Origin: Brachionus plicatilis
Lineage: Eukaryota > Rotifera > Eurotatoria > Ploima > Brachionidae
DNA length: 60,295 nt
Assembly (NCBI GenBank): GCA_010279815.1
Contig: QEOQ01000261.1
Span: 9,057-69,351, forward strand
Direction: 5' to 3'
This document shows positions 1 to 12,057 of the stretch, piece after piece. Within the stretch, counting starts at the first letter, position 1, and every line of letters starts with the position of its first letter. The position numbers and the translations under genes were made by a program. Under the pieces are notes generated by a model. The model made no database searches, was not told the origin of the DNA, and worked only from the letters and a program-made list of their open reading frames with translations.

Positions 1-2468
1 CCTATTTAAATAAAATTTATGATAGAAAAAAGAAAATTTGATAAATTTAGTTTTAAAAAAATGCAAATTAAATTGAAATAGATTAAAAAAAATAGGTAAA
101 TTTTTTTTTGTAATAGACTTAAGAGTAGAGGTTTGAATTAAACAGCTTTTTAATTATTGCCGATTTATCTAATGTTAAGATTAATTTTCATAATTGCTTC
201 ACATTTTAAAATTTGTTTGAGAATCAGAAAGCCGTCATAAACGGAGATCAAAGGTGATATTTTAGCAAATTAAAAAATTCGAAAAAAAAACAATTGATTT
301 TACTCAAATGTTCATTATTCTAATTTTCATTTTCAAAAATACCTATTTAAAATCAATCACGATTTTTTTTTTAAATATTTTTTAATTTTTTTAAAGTTTT
401 CAAATTGATTTAGGTTAAATAAAAAATGTAAAAAAAGATAATTTTCCTCTTTTTTGGTCAATGAAGAAAAGCAATAGAAAAAGCCTTGTTTTATTTATTT
501 ATTTTATGCAAAAAATAATTTTGGAAAAGTTTTTACAGGTCAGTTCCGAATGGCAGAGCCTTTTTTTCAGCACTCTTGGTGCAATATTATTAAAAAATGT
601 ATTAAATATATGTGTACAATTAGAGTAGCAAAATTAATTTTTTTTTGTATGTACATTGTTAAATTAAATTAAAAAGTCTTGTTTTAATTTTAAAGTATTT
701 AGAGCCACTATCGAAATGCTAGTAAATTTTTTTTACCAAACTTACAATAATCTGAGAAAGGTTCATTAAAAAAAATTAATTGAATTAAAAGTAAAAATTA
801 AAACACAAAAAAAATTTTATTGAAAATTTAAAGTCAGGTCCAGTTTCTTATTTTTTTATTGTAAAAAGTCCTTTTAAGAATTTAATTTAATTTAACTATT
901 AGGTGACAGGCAAATAAAACTAGTAGTTAAATTTAGAATAATTTATTAGAGCAAAAAGTAGAAACAAAAATGCATAATAGAATTGAATGTAAATAATCTG
1001 AATAAAAGTTAATAATAGCAAATTCTGTTCAATTGATGTCATGTCATTCTTTGTTTTTTTTAGGGGTTATGTTTAAAATAGCAAATATCTGACGTGATGT
1101 ATCTGCCGATATTGAACGCGCTATAAACCGTCAGTGGATCAGTATTGTTAATCGAATCATAAAAATATCATCTGTTAAAAGATATCCAAACAAAGTAATA
1201 AATCTATCGAATGTGAACCATTCGATTTGAAACTTTATTTTCATTTTCTCATCCACCAAAACTGTTACAACAGTCTCAACTAGTTGCTAAATTTCGAATG
1301 GGAAATGTTCATTTATTATCGATTTGTTTAAACAACAAAAAATATAAATAAACTATTTTTTTAATTCTTTTTTATTAATGAAAATAAAGTCAAGTTTAGT
1401 TTATTTATTTCGAATTTAAATGGAATCGAACTTTGGTTCATTCGAAAATAAAAAATAAAAAAGTAGAATAAAAAAAAATTCTATTTTAGATATTTTCTAT
1501 TATAGCAAATAAAGACCAATAAATTGTAATTAAAAACTTAAGAAAACATTTTTCTCTATTTTTTTATTTTTTAACTTCAACATTTTGTATTATATGGCGC
1601 TCTTTATTCTTCCGGCTACAATTTAATTATAGAAGAAGTTTGTTAAAATAAATAATGATAAAAAAAGTACAAAATCTTTTTATAAATATTTTATTTGGAA
1701 TCCGAAGTTATAAGCTAAAAGAGTTAGTAGAGTATATTGAAGCTACAATGTGTGCTTCAGCTGCAGTACAACTAAAATAATTAAGGATTAGAGAGAAGAA
1801 AAAGAGTGGTGTCAAGACACAGGTAAAGATAAAAAAATTGACCGAGTCATCTTCAAATAGGAGAGAATACTGACAATTCGTTTTGTTTCTTTTGGGAATA
1901 TCATTTGTGAAAATATTAAACAAGAGAGGACTAGTGTAAAAACTCGGGATTTAGAGCCAAAAGATTTAACTTTAGTAAACCATTTTATTGTTTTATTTTA
2001 TTTTAATGTAAAAGTTTATATAGTAGTTGAAATTATAGTATAAAAGGAAAGTAGAATTTGCTAGGCATAACACTAGTAACAGACTTCTGTGGTGCTCCTT
2101 GCTGTTTTTGGATATCGATCACTCAGCTGTCCATTTTTATAAACTCCAAATTATGCTGAACTAAAAATAATTAAATTAACTTTTTCTGATTAAAAAAAAA
2201 ATAAAAATTTTAAATTTTTCGCAACTTTTGTGTTTTAAATTTAATTTTTTTTCTCTATTTTATTAATACATATTTGAGCTGCTACATCATTTAAGTATTA
2301 CAGTTTTGCCTTGACACATTTCTCACTAAACTCAAAAAGTCTATCGATCATTTTTTAGATTGAAGATAGATCGAATTATTGAGTTTTAATTGATTTGTAT
2401 TTAATACTAACAAAGAAAAGAATAATCCAAAATTACTTTTTTTAAGAATTTAAAATACATATTAAGTT
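1..2468. other. Gene-free AT-rich flank with repeat debris
   Basis: I see no supportable gene in this stretch; open frames are short and low-complexity. About 1690-1835 resembles a second segment at about 4090-4235: both contain GGAATCCGAAGTT, an A/G-rich block and a GTCAAGACAC or GTCAAAACTC motif. They may be diverged remnants of one LTR-type repeat, but I cannot define the ends. Confidence 0.5.
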
Positions 2469-3017
2469 GGCATCTTGAAGTTGATGATCAATTCAAAATA
2501 TCATTTAAATTCAAAAAGTTTATCTTTAGATATTAAACTTAATCTTTGATTTAACTTAAATAATTTTAATGTAGCGTGATTTACATGCAATGTAGATTTA
2601 GAAAATAAGAAAAAATTGAATAAACATTTTCTCAGTCCATTGATAATCGATTTTCAATTTAGTTAGCTGATTTTTTGTAAAGTTTTATTTTCATTTTATT
2701 ATTTTATTACTAATTTGGAAATTTTGTTTGAATTTTTTTTCAAAATTTAATTGTGAATGCTAACACAAATACTTTTGAAATAAAAAATCTTAAAAAACTT
2801 TACAGAAAATCAGTTAATACATTTAAATATTAAAATCGATTATCAATGGACTGAGAAAATGTTTGTTCAATTTTATTTTTATTTTCTAAATCTACATTGC
2901 ATGTAAATCATGTTACATTAGAATTATTTAAATAAAATCTAAGATTAAGTTTAATATCTAAAGACAGACTTTTGAATTGAAATGATATTTTGAATTGATC
3001 ATCAACTTCAAGATGCC
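2469..3017. mobile_element. Foldback MITE, family A copy 1 (long TIRs)
   Basis: Two arms of about 250 bp (2469 to about 2720 and about 2770 to 3017) are inverted copies of each other and meet at an AT-rich centre. The ends begin GGCATCTTGAAGTTGATGAT. The element is flanked by an exact 8-bp direct repeat, ATTAAGTT (2461-2468 and 3018-3025), which looks like a target-site duplication. It has no coding capacity. Long TIRs with 8-9 bp duplications suit non-autonomous Mutator-like or hAT-type elements. A second copy is at 6819-7167 and a truncated one at 14007-14190. Confidence 0.85.
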
Positions 3018-5339
3018 ATTAAGTTTTGAATTACAGCTTTTTTTAGTTCATCCAACTGTTAGTTTTGAGTCTAGATTAGTTATCAAGAATTGAACTTTTT
3101 CTTAATAATTTAAGTACATTGATCCCATGTATTATTATTTGTTTATTTGTTCATCTTTACCTCTTTAAGATAAAAAAAAATATAAAAAAAATTAAATAGA
3201 ATAAAATAATACAAAATCTAAAGTAAAATAAAATAAAAAGAGACAACTTGATATAGGCAATGGCAAAAGTTTAAGTATTGATAGGTTCTGGAAAAAAAAT
3301 GATTTGGGAGTGAAGCATTCGATAAATCGTGATTCGAATCCAACTTTGTAATCTTCAATCAGTCTGGGTGATCATCTGTTTTATAACAAAATAATAAGAG
3401 ATATTTAATGATTAATAACTTAATTTTATAATAAAAGTCCGGTTCTATTCCAAACAAATAATAAAGAAAATAGCAAAAATAGAAAAATTTCTATGTGCGT
3501 GATTTGAAAGTATTGCACAGTGAAGCCAAAGACATTTAAGTTGACTGAAGTCGGCAATGTAGTTATTATGAGAAGTACAAAAATATCCTGAAAAGATCAT
3601 TGAACAAGACTTTTCAACTGATATTTTAAAATTTTTATTTTTATCTGTTCCTAGCCAAAGCTCGTCCAACATGAAATACAAATTAAAATAAATAAAAAGA
3701 TAAAGTATAGCAAGTGATAAGATAAGTTAAAAAATAAAAGAAAATTTTAGAATTTGAGTTTCAGGAAAAATAAATAGTAAGGTAGCAATTAAAATAGTTA
3801 TTTGTCAATTTTTTTTATCTATATTATTGCTATTATTATTGATTGAATTTTAAATCCAAATAAAAAAAAAACATGTTTTATTTATTTATTTATTACCAAG
3901 GCAGAGATGAATGACGAATTGTTTCAAAGTGACGTAACTTTGTTAATTTTTTTGAGCTTTTTTCGATCTGTAACAGTCAAAAGCAAGTACACATTTTTAG
4001 TATTTGCATTTTTCTTTGACGCTTGTAAAGTCTCGCCTTTGGACTTTAGGGACTAAGCCAAAAAATAACCAAAACAATTTAATTTAGTTGAAAGTTTATT
4101 TAATGGAATCCGAAGTTTTGACAAATAGTTAGTGGCTTTATATAGCAGTTAGTTGTTAGCGTGCGCAGCCTGCAGTTCAGACTTAACTATACTTAGAAAG
4201 AGTGAGAGATGTCAAAACTCAGGTCTTAACACGTTAATTATTAAAGAATAATAAACATCATAAAAATAAAGTTAAATTAGAAAAAATTAAAAAAAATAAA
4301 AAATTGGCTAAAATAGAAGAAAATTAAATGAAACTTATTTAAGAAAGAGAGTTACATATTTTTGAATATTTGATGGCTCAGAAAAAAAATCAGAAATAAT
4401 AAGTGTTCGCAATGTATTAAAAAAAATTCAAAATATGCAATTTATTGATTATTTAATTATTTGTTTTATCTGTGCCAAGACTAAAATAAAAATAAATTAA
4501 AATATAATAAAAAGACAATTAAAATTGATAAATTGTTAGAGGTGACATGTGCAAAGTGTTTAAGTATTGAACAGTTCAGGAAAGAAAGAAGAAATAGTAC
4601 ACAATGGAGTTGCGTATTCAACATACCTTGATTCAGAACCCGCTATAAATTAAAAAATTTAATTTTTTTTTTTAATTTTTCGTATTTTTTTATTTAAGTG
4701 AGTGTGCTGTTGTCAGAAAGATAAAAGAGAATGTTTGGTTGTATAATCTTTTATTGGAAAAATAAATCTAATAGTAAACGGCCGTCTAAGCCAAAAGAAA
4801 GAAGAATTTTAAATATTTTAGTTTCAAATTATTTTAGTATAAAAACTCCACAGCTTTTATATTGTTAGTATTTCGTAAGCCTAAAATTTAGATATAGATT
4901 TTTCACGCCTTGTTCGACACTAGCTGTCATGAGACTAGCTGCTTAGAAAAACATGCATAAAGTTAAGAAAAATAAAGAGTTTTATTTCAAATGCTTTGGC
5001 CTGAGCCACTTTAAATAAAAAAAACATAGCAATAAAAATATAAATGAAATAAGCAGATTTGATTAATTTTGTCTATTACACAGTGAGTTGAGTATTTCAC
5101 TCTTTTTTTCACTATGGAATAAATTTTAAATTTGATTTTATAAGAATAAAAATATAAATAAAAATAAATAGTGTTTGTAAACAATTTTGATAAAAAAAAA
5201 TAGATAAAAAATAGAAAAATAATTTAAATTTGGATATTATAAAATATTACGTATCCATAAAAAATCGATCCTGGTACCAAATTAAAAAATTAAAAAAGAA
5301 AAATTGAAATAAGTAATTGGAGTGAAACTGGCAGTAGCT
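3018..5339. other. Gene-free region with dispersed diverged repeats
   Basis: No credible gene is visible. The segments 3130-3360 and 4455-4650 are diverged direct copies: both carry a TTATTTGTT start, an A-rich block with AAAAGACAA, then GTTTAAGTATTGA and a TTCTGG or TTCAGG end. Their start, and a reversed piece at 3625-3665, resemble the terminal repeats of the foldback element at 30462-30808, so these look like old members of the same family. Confidence 0.45.
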
Positions 5340-5674
5340 GTTGAATGTGTGTAATTGACGCGCAGTGGCGGTCGGTGCATTACGCAAAACTAATTAAACT
5401 CCCGTCCAGGTCCGATCACATAAAATAGGCTAATTGTCAACTTCGACTCTACATTCGTCTTCGCACCGACTTCAAAAATAGGCTTGAAAATCTTGTCGAA
5501 CACCACCACTTCAAATCAGGATCTAACCTCACAATACTGACACTAAACCGATAAGTGAAGCTAAACTCGCTGCTAATTAATCCGGAAATAGGCGGAGTCA
5601 CACCTTATTGGCTTCTATAAATAAATAAATATTAATAGCTAATTTAATCCCAAAATCATTTGTTTTAGAACAAA
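5340..5674 (+). promoter_or_regulatory. Probable promoter/5'UTR region of the cyclin gene
   Basis: This stretch is clearly richer in G+C than its surroundings, which suggests transcribed or regulatory sequence. A consensus-like acceptor (TTGTTTTAG) ends at 5668, just before AACAAAATG, so the ATG probably sits 6 bp into an exon after a 5'UTR intron. A GATAAGTGAAG near 5550 could be the matching donor. No initiator can be fixed by eye. Confidence 0.4.
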
Positions 5675-6580
5675 ATGTTAAACGACACACTCGAGTCCAT
5701 GCTCAAACTCGAAGATTTCTATCTAATATCAAGCAATTATTTGAACGAATCAATTGACAATGAAACACGCTCGACCCTCGCAGTCTGGATGCTCGAAGTA
5801 TGCGAACAAGAGGATTGTACACATGAAATTTTTAATCTGGCCATGAATTTGTTCGATCGGTTTATGCTCAGCGCCAAACACTCTCAAATCGACATAACCA
5901 AGCCCTATTTGCAATTGATTGGCTGCACATGTTTGTTCGTGGCGAGCAAACTGCGCAGCCACAAGCCCCTCGCCCCACTCAAACTCATCGACTACACAGA
6001 CAACTCTATCTCGTTGATCGATCTACTCGAATTGGAAATTTTGATCCTCCAAAAATTGAGATACGATTCGGACTCTATTTGTGCCAATGACTACTTGTCC
6101 ATTTATCTAAGCAAATTGGACATTGAACACGTGACCGGCGTGGACGATGTCAAAAGACACTTTTATGCGTTCACTGCTCTATGTTCCACTGAGATTCAGT
6201 TTTCTTTCTATCCGTCTAGCATGCTGGCTTTCGCTTGTCTAATGTGTGCTCTCAACGGACTTAGAGATTCAATTGAATTGGAGTGTGGCCAACTTGGTTC
6301 TAAGCTTGTTAACGTATTATCCAATTATACGCACATTGATGTAGATTGCTTGGAGCTGTTGACAGAGAGTGTAAATTTGTTGCTGGGAAAATCGGCCCCG
6401 TGTGCTTTGAGTTTGGAGCCGATTTGTTGCAATGTCAATGTCAAGGTTGGCAATAAACGATCTAGTACATGCTCGTCAGTGTCTTCGACTAGTTCGCTTA
6501 TGGAGCTCGAATACACAAACATTTCATCTTATTGTTTAACTCCTCCTCAGGCTAATCAATTGCCGTTGCCTAATTTTTAA
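5675..6580 (+). CDS. Cyclin D-like G1/S cyclin
   Basis: This 301-aa, single-exon reading frame matches cyclin D. The N-terminal cyclin box (about residues 30-140) contains TLAVWMLEVCEQE, LAMNLFDRFM, LQLIGCTCLFVASKL and YTDNSISLIDLLELEILIL, all hallmark positions of D-type cyclins, including the Lys and Glu that contact the kinase. A less conserved C-terminal cyclin fold follows (about 140-240), then a Ser-rich tail with a Thr-Pro (CLTPP), which resembles the phosphodegron region of D cyclins. D cyclins activate CDK4/6 to phosphorylate Rb-type proteins at G1/S. No clear LxCxE Rb-binding motif is present at the N-terminus, where vertebrate D cyclins have one. Length is normal for the family. 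No introns interrupt the coding part; a 5'UTR intron is likely. Confidence 0.88.
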   Translation: MLNDTLESMLKLEDFYLISSNYLNESIDNETRSTLAVWMLEVCEQEDCTHEIFNLAMNLFDRFMLSAKHSQIDITKPYLQLIGCTCLFVASKLRSHKPLAPLKLIDYTDNSISLIDLLELEILILQKLRYDSDSICANDYLSIYLSKLDIEHVTGVDDVKRHFYAFTALCSTEIQFSFYPSSMLAFACLMCALNGLRDSIELECGQLGSKLVNVLSNYTHIDVDCLELLTESVNLLLGKSAPCALSLEPICCNVNVKVGNKRSSTCSSVSSTSSLMELEYTNISSYCLTPPQANQLPLPNF

Positions 6581-6818
6581 CCGTTTTTGTTTTACATACA
6601 TTTTTTTTTACTAATCTTACATCTAATTGTAAATAGCAAAATTCCATTTATTTTTTTAATAATTTTTTTAGACAATAAACAATTTAATTTTATTTTTATT
6701 CTCATGTGTAAATTAATTTCGTTTAAAATAATAAACAAAATAATTTTTGTGCGTTTGGATGGCGCCATTATTCAAAATTTTGATTCAAGCGCACAATTAT
6801 TTTACTCTAGCATTTTCT

Positions 6819-7167
6819 GGCATCCTGAAGTTTAGGATCAACAAAAATCAGATCAAATAGTAAATTTTTTAATAACTTTTGAATGGTACTTGATTAAGTC
6901 TCTCTGCAACATGCTAAATAATGCAATATTGAATATTGTGTGAGGCTCTGCAAAAAATCTGCATTTAAATTGCGCAGTCAAATTAAATAATTTTTAATGG
7001 CGTTATTTTGCTGCAAAATGCAGAGTTTTCCAGAGCCTCACACAATATTCAGCATGTATTTTGTATTATTTAGCATTTTGCAGAGAGACTTAATCAAGTA
7101 CCATTCAAAAGTTATTAAAAAATTTACTATTTGATCTGATTTTTTTGATCTTAAACTTCAAGATGCC
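6819..7167. mobile_element. Foldback MITE, family A copy 2
   Basis: Arms of about 150 bp are inverted copies (for example the outer GGCATCCTGAAG and CTTCAAGATGCC, and internally GAGAGACTTAATCAAGTACC and its complement). The outer end matches the 2469-3017 element. Flanks GCATTTTCT (6810-6818) and GCATTTGCT (7168-7176) match at 8 of 9 positions and are a plausible target duplication. It lies just downstream of the cyclin gene and carries no ORF. Confidence 0.85.
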
Positions 7168-7176
7168 GCATTTGCT

Positions 7177-7624
7177 TTCAAATTTTTTTGAAACCCCTCG
7201 CCTCTTAGACCGCTCTCTTGACCGTCCTTCCTGGACTGCTCTTATTTTGACAGACTAACAAATGATTATTTTCTGAATAACAGCTTTCAAATAATATGGC
7301 TTATATTTTTTGGGGGTGACAAATTTAAATATTTAAATTAACAAAAACAACTAAAAGTGGTAACTAATTTAATCTGTTTTAGCTCACTAAAAAAACTAAT
7401 GATTCTTACAAAAATGAACGACTGATAAATTTATATATTGAGAAGATGACTATTTAAAATTTTTTCACTAACAAAATAAAACCTTATTTATAAACAAAAC
7501 AAACTAATTTTAGTGACAAAAATATTTATTTAAATGGCAAAATGAATTAATTGATTAACAATATAATAAATTTAGATATCATATAAAAAAATAAAAACGA
7601 ATAATTTCTTCTTGGTTTTTTTAC
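7177..7624. other. Gene-free stretch
   Basis: Apart from a modestly GC-richer patch at about 7190-7260 with no recognisable reading frame, I see only AT-rich sequence here. Confidence 0.5.
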
Positions 7625-7985
7625 CTTAGTTGTTGATTTCTTTGGCCTTCCTCGTTTTCTTGGTAAATCCACCTTAGCTTGCACTGTAGTTTCATCGACT
7701 GTAGTTTCAACAACATATGCTTTCTCAACGACTATTGATTCGTTAGGAGACTCTTGTTCGACAACTGCTTGCTCAAGATCGGATTCATTATCTGAACTAA
7801 AGTAATTTGAAAATTTTTTATTAAAAAAGTTTGAAAATAAAAGAAAAACATCAAAAAATGTACAACAAAATATACAAATGGAATAAGATAAGTTTTAAAT
7901 TTATTTTTTAATCTTTCTTTATTGCTTACTTTATTTTTTTCAAGAGCTTCGCAAAGACGCTTAAATGAATCAATAGGTAAATTTT
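7625..7985 (-). pseudogene. Two exon-like blocks with an AT-hook
   Basis: On the minus strand, 7796-7625 is bounded by an acceptor (TACTTTAG) and a donor (AAG|GTAAAA). It encodes an acidic segment followed by the AT-hook motif PRKRGRPKK, a DNA minor-groove binding signature. An upstream block, 7985-7930, is bounded by TCTCCTAG and AAA|GTAAGC and reads NLPIDSFKRLCEALEKNK. Joining the two in those frames needs a phase shift, so this is either a decayed gene or the upstream frame is wrong. RKRGRPKK tails also occur after SWIM domains in MULE-type transposases, and a SWIM-like fragment lies close by on the other strand. I do not recognise a specific gene. Confidence 0.4.
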
Positions 7986-8140
7986 CTAGGAGATAATTTA
8001 TTTATACTACTAAGTTGTCTTTTTTTTTTACTCAAAACAATTTATTTTTCCAAATAATATACATGCTTCTAAAAAAAAAATTTGTTTCTCAAAAACATTT
8101 TACAATACAAAATACATTGAATAATCTAAAAAGTCTTAAA

Positions 8141-8484
8141 AATGATAAATATTGAAAGTGATGATGATTTTTACTCTGACGATGAAGATGCAGTAGCTCT
8201 AAGTATTAGTTCTAAGCTAGTTGCTCTATAACTCGACGATCAGCTTGATAAACAACTTGGTAAAACAAAAAGAAGGCCAGTATATTGGGAGTTTAAGATT
8301 AATCAAAGATAAATGGCAACTAGGCACTTGGACCTACAAAAATTATTTCAAAAACTATTTATGTATGCATATTGTAGCTTTGGCGGTGAAGAAGAAGTTG
8401 ATATTGGAATATTGGAATGAAAAAGAAACGAGGAAGAAAGGCTCAAGCAAAAGAATGGTCCGTAAAAAATACAAATTAAATTGA
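8141..8484 (+). pseudogene. Decayed MULE-type transposase C-terminus (SWIM-like)
   Basis: A frame starting near 8141 reads MINIESDDDFYSDDED and stops at 8231. A second frame continues with KWQLGTWTYKNYFKNYLCMH and then IVALAVKKKL. This has the layout of a SWIM zinc finger (CxC...CxH) as found at the C-terminus of Mutator-like transposases, but the first two cysteines are gone (GTWT). A basic KKKRGRK stretch follows in another frame, as is usual after the SWIM domain in these proteins. Frameshifts and lost ligands show that it is dead. It may be a source family for the nearby long-TIR MITEs, which is an inference. Confidence 0.5.
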
Positions 8485-9293
8485 GCCTTTTTTTTTACAT
8501 TACTTATTGATAACAAAAGCATAATTAGTAGATTAAAATATTTTTTGTTAGCTGTAGATATTTTTCGGATAAATGTGTATTTTTTGGCGGAAAAAAAGAC
8601 TATGCCAGTTTTCTTCTATATATAAATGTAAAATAATTAAGTCATTAGTTTTTTTTAATAAAAAGTTAATAAAAAGAAATTACAGTTTTTTGAGATGTGA
8701 ACTCGAAAGAAGGTTTAAGGATGACGCTAATCAAACAGTGGTATATTACTAATCAAACTATCTGAGCCAAAAATTAGAAATTAAAAGTAAAAATATTTTT
8801 TGAAGTTTTTTTATATTTTATTGATTTTGTAAAATAAGATAAGCTAATAAAGTATATACTGAAAAACTCGAGCTTCAAAGAAGCGTGGAAAAAGGCTGTC
8901 AATTCAATTAAAATGACGAAATGCGCCAAAAAATAAATTTAAAATTTTTATTATAACATTTTTTGTACATTTTTTAATGCTTTCATTTAATTGTCAAACT
9001 TTTTTAATAAAAAATTTCATAATTTCCAAATTTTTCAGCTGTTTTACTCTTTTTAATTAAAATTTACCACAATTTACGTAAAAAAGGTAAAAAAAATCAA
9101 AGAAAATTTTTAAAATATTAAATTAAATTGAAAAATACGTCTGAAAATTCACCGATCGCAACTCTATTACGGTCAATAAAAAATTTTAATCAAATTTAGT
9201 TCCGGTTTTCCAAGATTTTCTAGAAGCTGTTAATCAAATATGCTCAATATCGAATGATTAGGATAATGATAAAGAATTTGAGAAAAAAATAGC
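8485..9293. other. Gene-free stretch
   Basis: AT-rich sequence without a supportable gene, RNA or clear repeat. Confidence 0.5.
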
Positions 9294-9464
9294 ATGGAAG
9301 CTGATCTTGCTTGCCTTTTTGGTGGAAAGCAGCTTAAGTCAGTAAGAAAAAAAGTTTTTCAACACAAGTCAGAAATTAAATCTTTAGTAAATGAGTATAA
9401 AAGTTGTCATTTAGAACAGAGTTTAGATGGATTTGTGAGAATAATAACTAAAAAAATTTATTAA
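9294..9464 (+). CDS. Short unrecognised ORF (56 aa)
   Basis: A 56-aa frame starts MEADLACLFGGKQLKSVRKK and ends in TAA at 9462-9464. Its composition (K, E, L, S balanced, few runs) is more protein-like than most of the surrounding AT-rich ORFs. It matches nothing I know. It lies inside the transposon-rich stretch and could be a fragment of a larger decayed gene. Confidence 0.25.
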   Translation: MEADLACLFGGKQLKSVRKKVFQHKSEIKSLVNEYKSCHLEQSLDGFVRIITKKIY

Positions 9465-9839
9465 AATTAACATATTCATATTCACCAAAACAATCATTTA
9501 AAATTTGACACTATATTATCAATAAAGTCTAATATTTTATTTTATTTTGACATAACAGCTCGATTTCATTGTTTTTGATTATTTGCTTGTTTTTATTTAT
9601 TTATTTAAAATAAAGTTCGTCAAAACTTAGTTATTCCAAATGATAAGAATTTTGAAAATCTAAATTAATTTGAACCAAAATGTCAAATTAGATTAAAGTT
9701 AAATTTTAAATTTTGAATTTGTTAAAAAAAAAAATGACTTTAATAAATAAACATAAATTTTTTGAGAATCTCATAATGAAAAAATTTAAGTTAAAAATAA
9801 TTTTGCAAACAAAATTGTTTAGTTAAAATTAGAATAAAA

Positions 9840-10410
9840 TTAGGTATATTGATAGGCTATTTTAAGGAATAAGTCAATTGGTGAGGTGAATTTTTTTTGG
9901 TCTATTCTATTGTAGTATGAAATATCGGTTTGTATTTGTTTATGGGTAAGTGGGCTACATACGAATTTTTTAAATAGTTTTGTGTATCTTTTCTCTAACA
10001 TTTCAGTTTTAAGTGAGTTATGGATATCAGTTATTTTTGTTTTAATTGGAAAGAATTTAATTATCCGAAGAAAACGATTTTGCAGTTTTTGACAGTCAGG
10101 TAGCACTATTTTCGTCAAATTATTAATTGCAATAAACACAAAGTCCAGCTGTGATCGAATAAAACATTTCAAAACTTTTTTATTTTTCTAATCAAATTTG
10201 TTTTACCAATGATTTTTTGTGATATCGATTCAAAATGACGTATAAAACTCAATTTTGGATCTAGTATGTGTCCGAAGAAACGAGGTGATGGATCAATTGG
10301 AATATTACAATTGTTTCTGTAAAGGCTAAAGTGATAAGTTTTTTCGTAGTTTTTTCTATAGCCTGCTGTGGTAAACACTGTGTAGACTGTTTTTGAGCAG
10401 TTAAGTTTTT
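9840..10410 (-). pseudogene. Non-LTR retrotransposon RT fragment (decayed)
   Basis: Read on the minus strand, the first part encodes CSKTVYTVFTTAGYRKNYEK followed by RFFGHILDPKLSF, the region just after the reverse-transcriptase catalytic core in jockey/CR1-type LINEs (KT..VFT..., then FLG..LDPKL). A frameshift near 10170 leads to the 110-aa continuation with RSQLDFVFIAINN and KLQNRFLRIIKFFP, the usual RSxLDYG...LxxxQNxxLR region. A stop lies upstream near 10410. Catalytic motifs are absent and the frame is broken, so it is a dead, truncated copy. No 3' tail was identified. Confidence 0.75.
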
Positions 10411-12045
10411 AACACCAGATAAGGCAGAACTTATCTATTGATTGAATTGCAGCATGTGGGGTATTTTGTAAAATTTAAAGATTTTTATTTGAGAACCACA
10501 TTATTAAGTATTGAACCATATTTGCTTGTTTTTCTTTGAATATGTATCACCTGACTTCAATTGATCAATTAAAACATCATCTGAAATTTAAATTTAAATT
10601 TAGTGAAATATGCAAAGGTGGATCAATATTCACAATCGGTAAATGTTTATAGTCGTTTTTGTTTCTTATTCATCTAAGTTGTAAAAAATGCTTAGCCAAT
10701 TATATTTTTCTATTATTTGAAATGACTTTTATTTAAAAAAACTATTATTTGAAAACTATTACATGAAAACTATTATTTAAGAACTATTATTTGACTTGTT
10801 CTATTATTTAGTTTTTTGGATCAACGAACAAATTATGTAAAATAATAAATTGACTTGAACATACATTCGTCTATTTAATATGTGTTTATTAGAGTTGAAC
10901 AGCTTTAAACTCGTTATGAAACTCGTTATGTAATACTAGTCCACCATCGGAAAGACTTTTTTCATCTACAGACTATCAAGTTAAGAATGGAAGAAATTAA
11001 ATTTCACCTGAAAAAGTAGAAAAAAAATAATGATTATTTAATTGAAAATCAAAAAAATTGTGTTTAATAAAATCAAAAACAAATCTCTTTAAATTATGAT
11101 TATTGATTAAAGATTAAACTAAAATTAACGTCAAAGGTCAATTGAATTTATTTGAAATAAATAATGTATTGATAGGCTTATTCCATTAATACTATGCCAA
11201 TTATCCGCCACCATTTGTCTAGTAATCATCTCCTAAAACAATAAAAAAAAAAAAAATTATTATTCTAATTTTAAATTCATTCTAAATTTATTATGCTCTA
11301 TTCAAAATTTGTATTTCTCAAGTGATCTAAAAAAAAAAATTCTTCATCTGTTTGTCTTGTAACATTTTCAAAATTTTGTTCACTTTTTTCTTAATAATCA
11401 AAACTACTTAGCACGGAACTGAAAGGGAGGTTATTTAACATTCCAAACTGCCAGGGGTCCTCCCCTAACTACTATTTTAATGAAAAATATTAATAAAAAT
11501 TTTTCTAGTACAAAATTTTACCAACTTTCACACAATCATATCAGGTAACCATTAAGATTCTCAATTTTTATCTTTAAAATTTTACTTAAAATTATCCTTT
11601 AAATCTCTCCATTAATTTTTATGGGCAAATGTGAATCAAGATCTTATGATTCAATCAAAATTATCTTTCAAAATTTAACATTAGCATGACATAATAGTCT
11701 CTATTAAATTATTTTTAATTTTAAAACTTAAAATGTAAAACAATTATTTTTTTCTTGGGAATCTTAGATTAATTTTTTTCTGGTTCGTCAAAATATTAAA
11801 TAAAACTTTTCTCTTCTGATTTAGTGAAACACTTTAGATTTGAATGATAAATATAAAAAAGAGACAAAATTTAAAAAAAGTTTTTTTTTCTATTTTATTT
11901 GAATTAAAAAATTACTTTCCATTGATTCCATGATAATATATGGAACCTCTTTTGTACAATGGCAACTTTGCTCACAGAGCATTCAAAAGCACTTGAAAGT
12001 ATATTCAAAATTATTTAATTTAAATTTATTTAATTCTTAGTTAAA
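10411..12045. other. Gene-free stretch
   Basis: I see no gene or RNA. There are short local repeats (around 10720-10810, several copies of AACTATTATTTGA-like words) and a GC-richer patch at about 11410-11470, none interpretable. Confidence 0.45.
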
Positions 12046-12057
12046 ATTTTATTCAGA

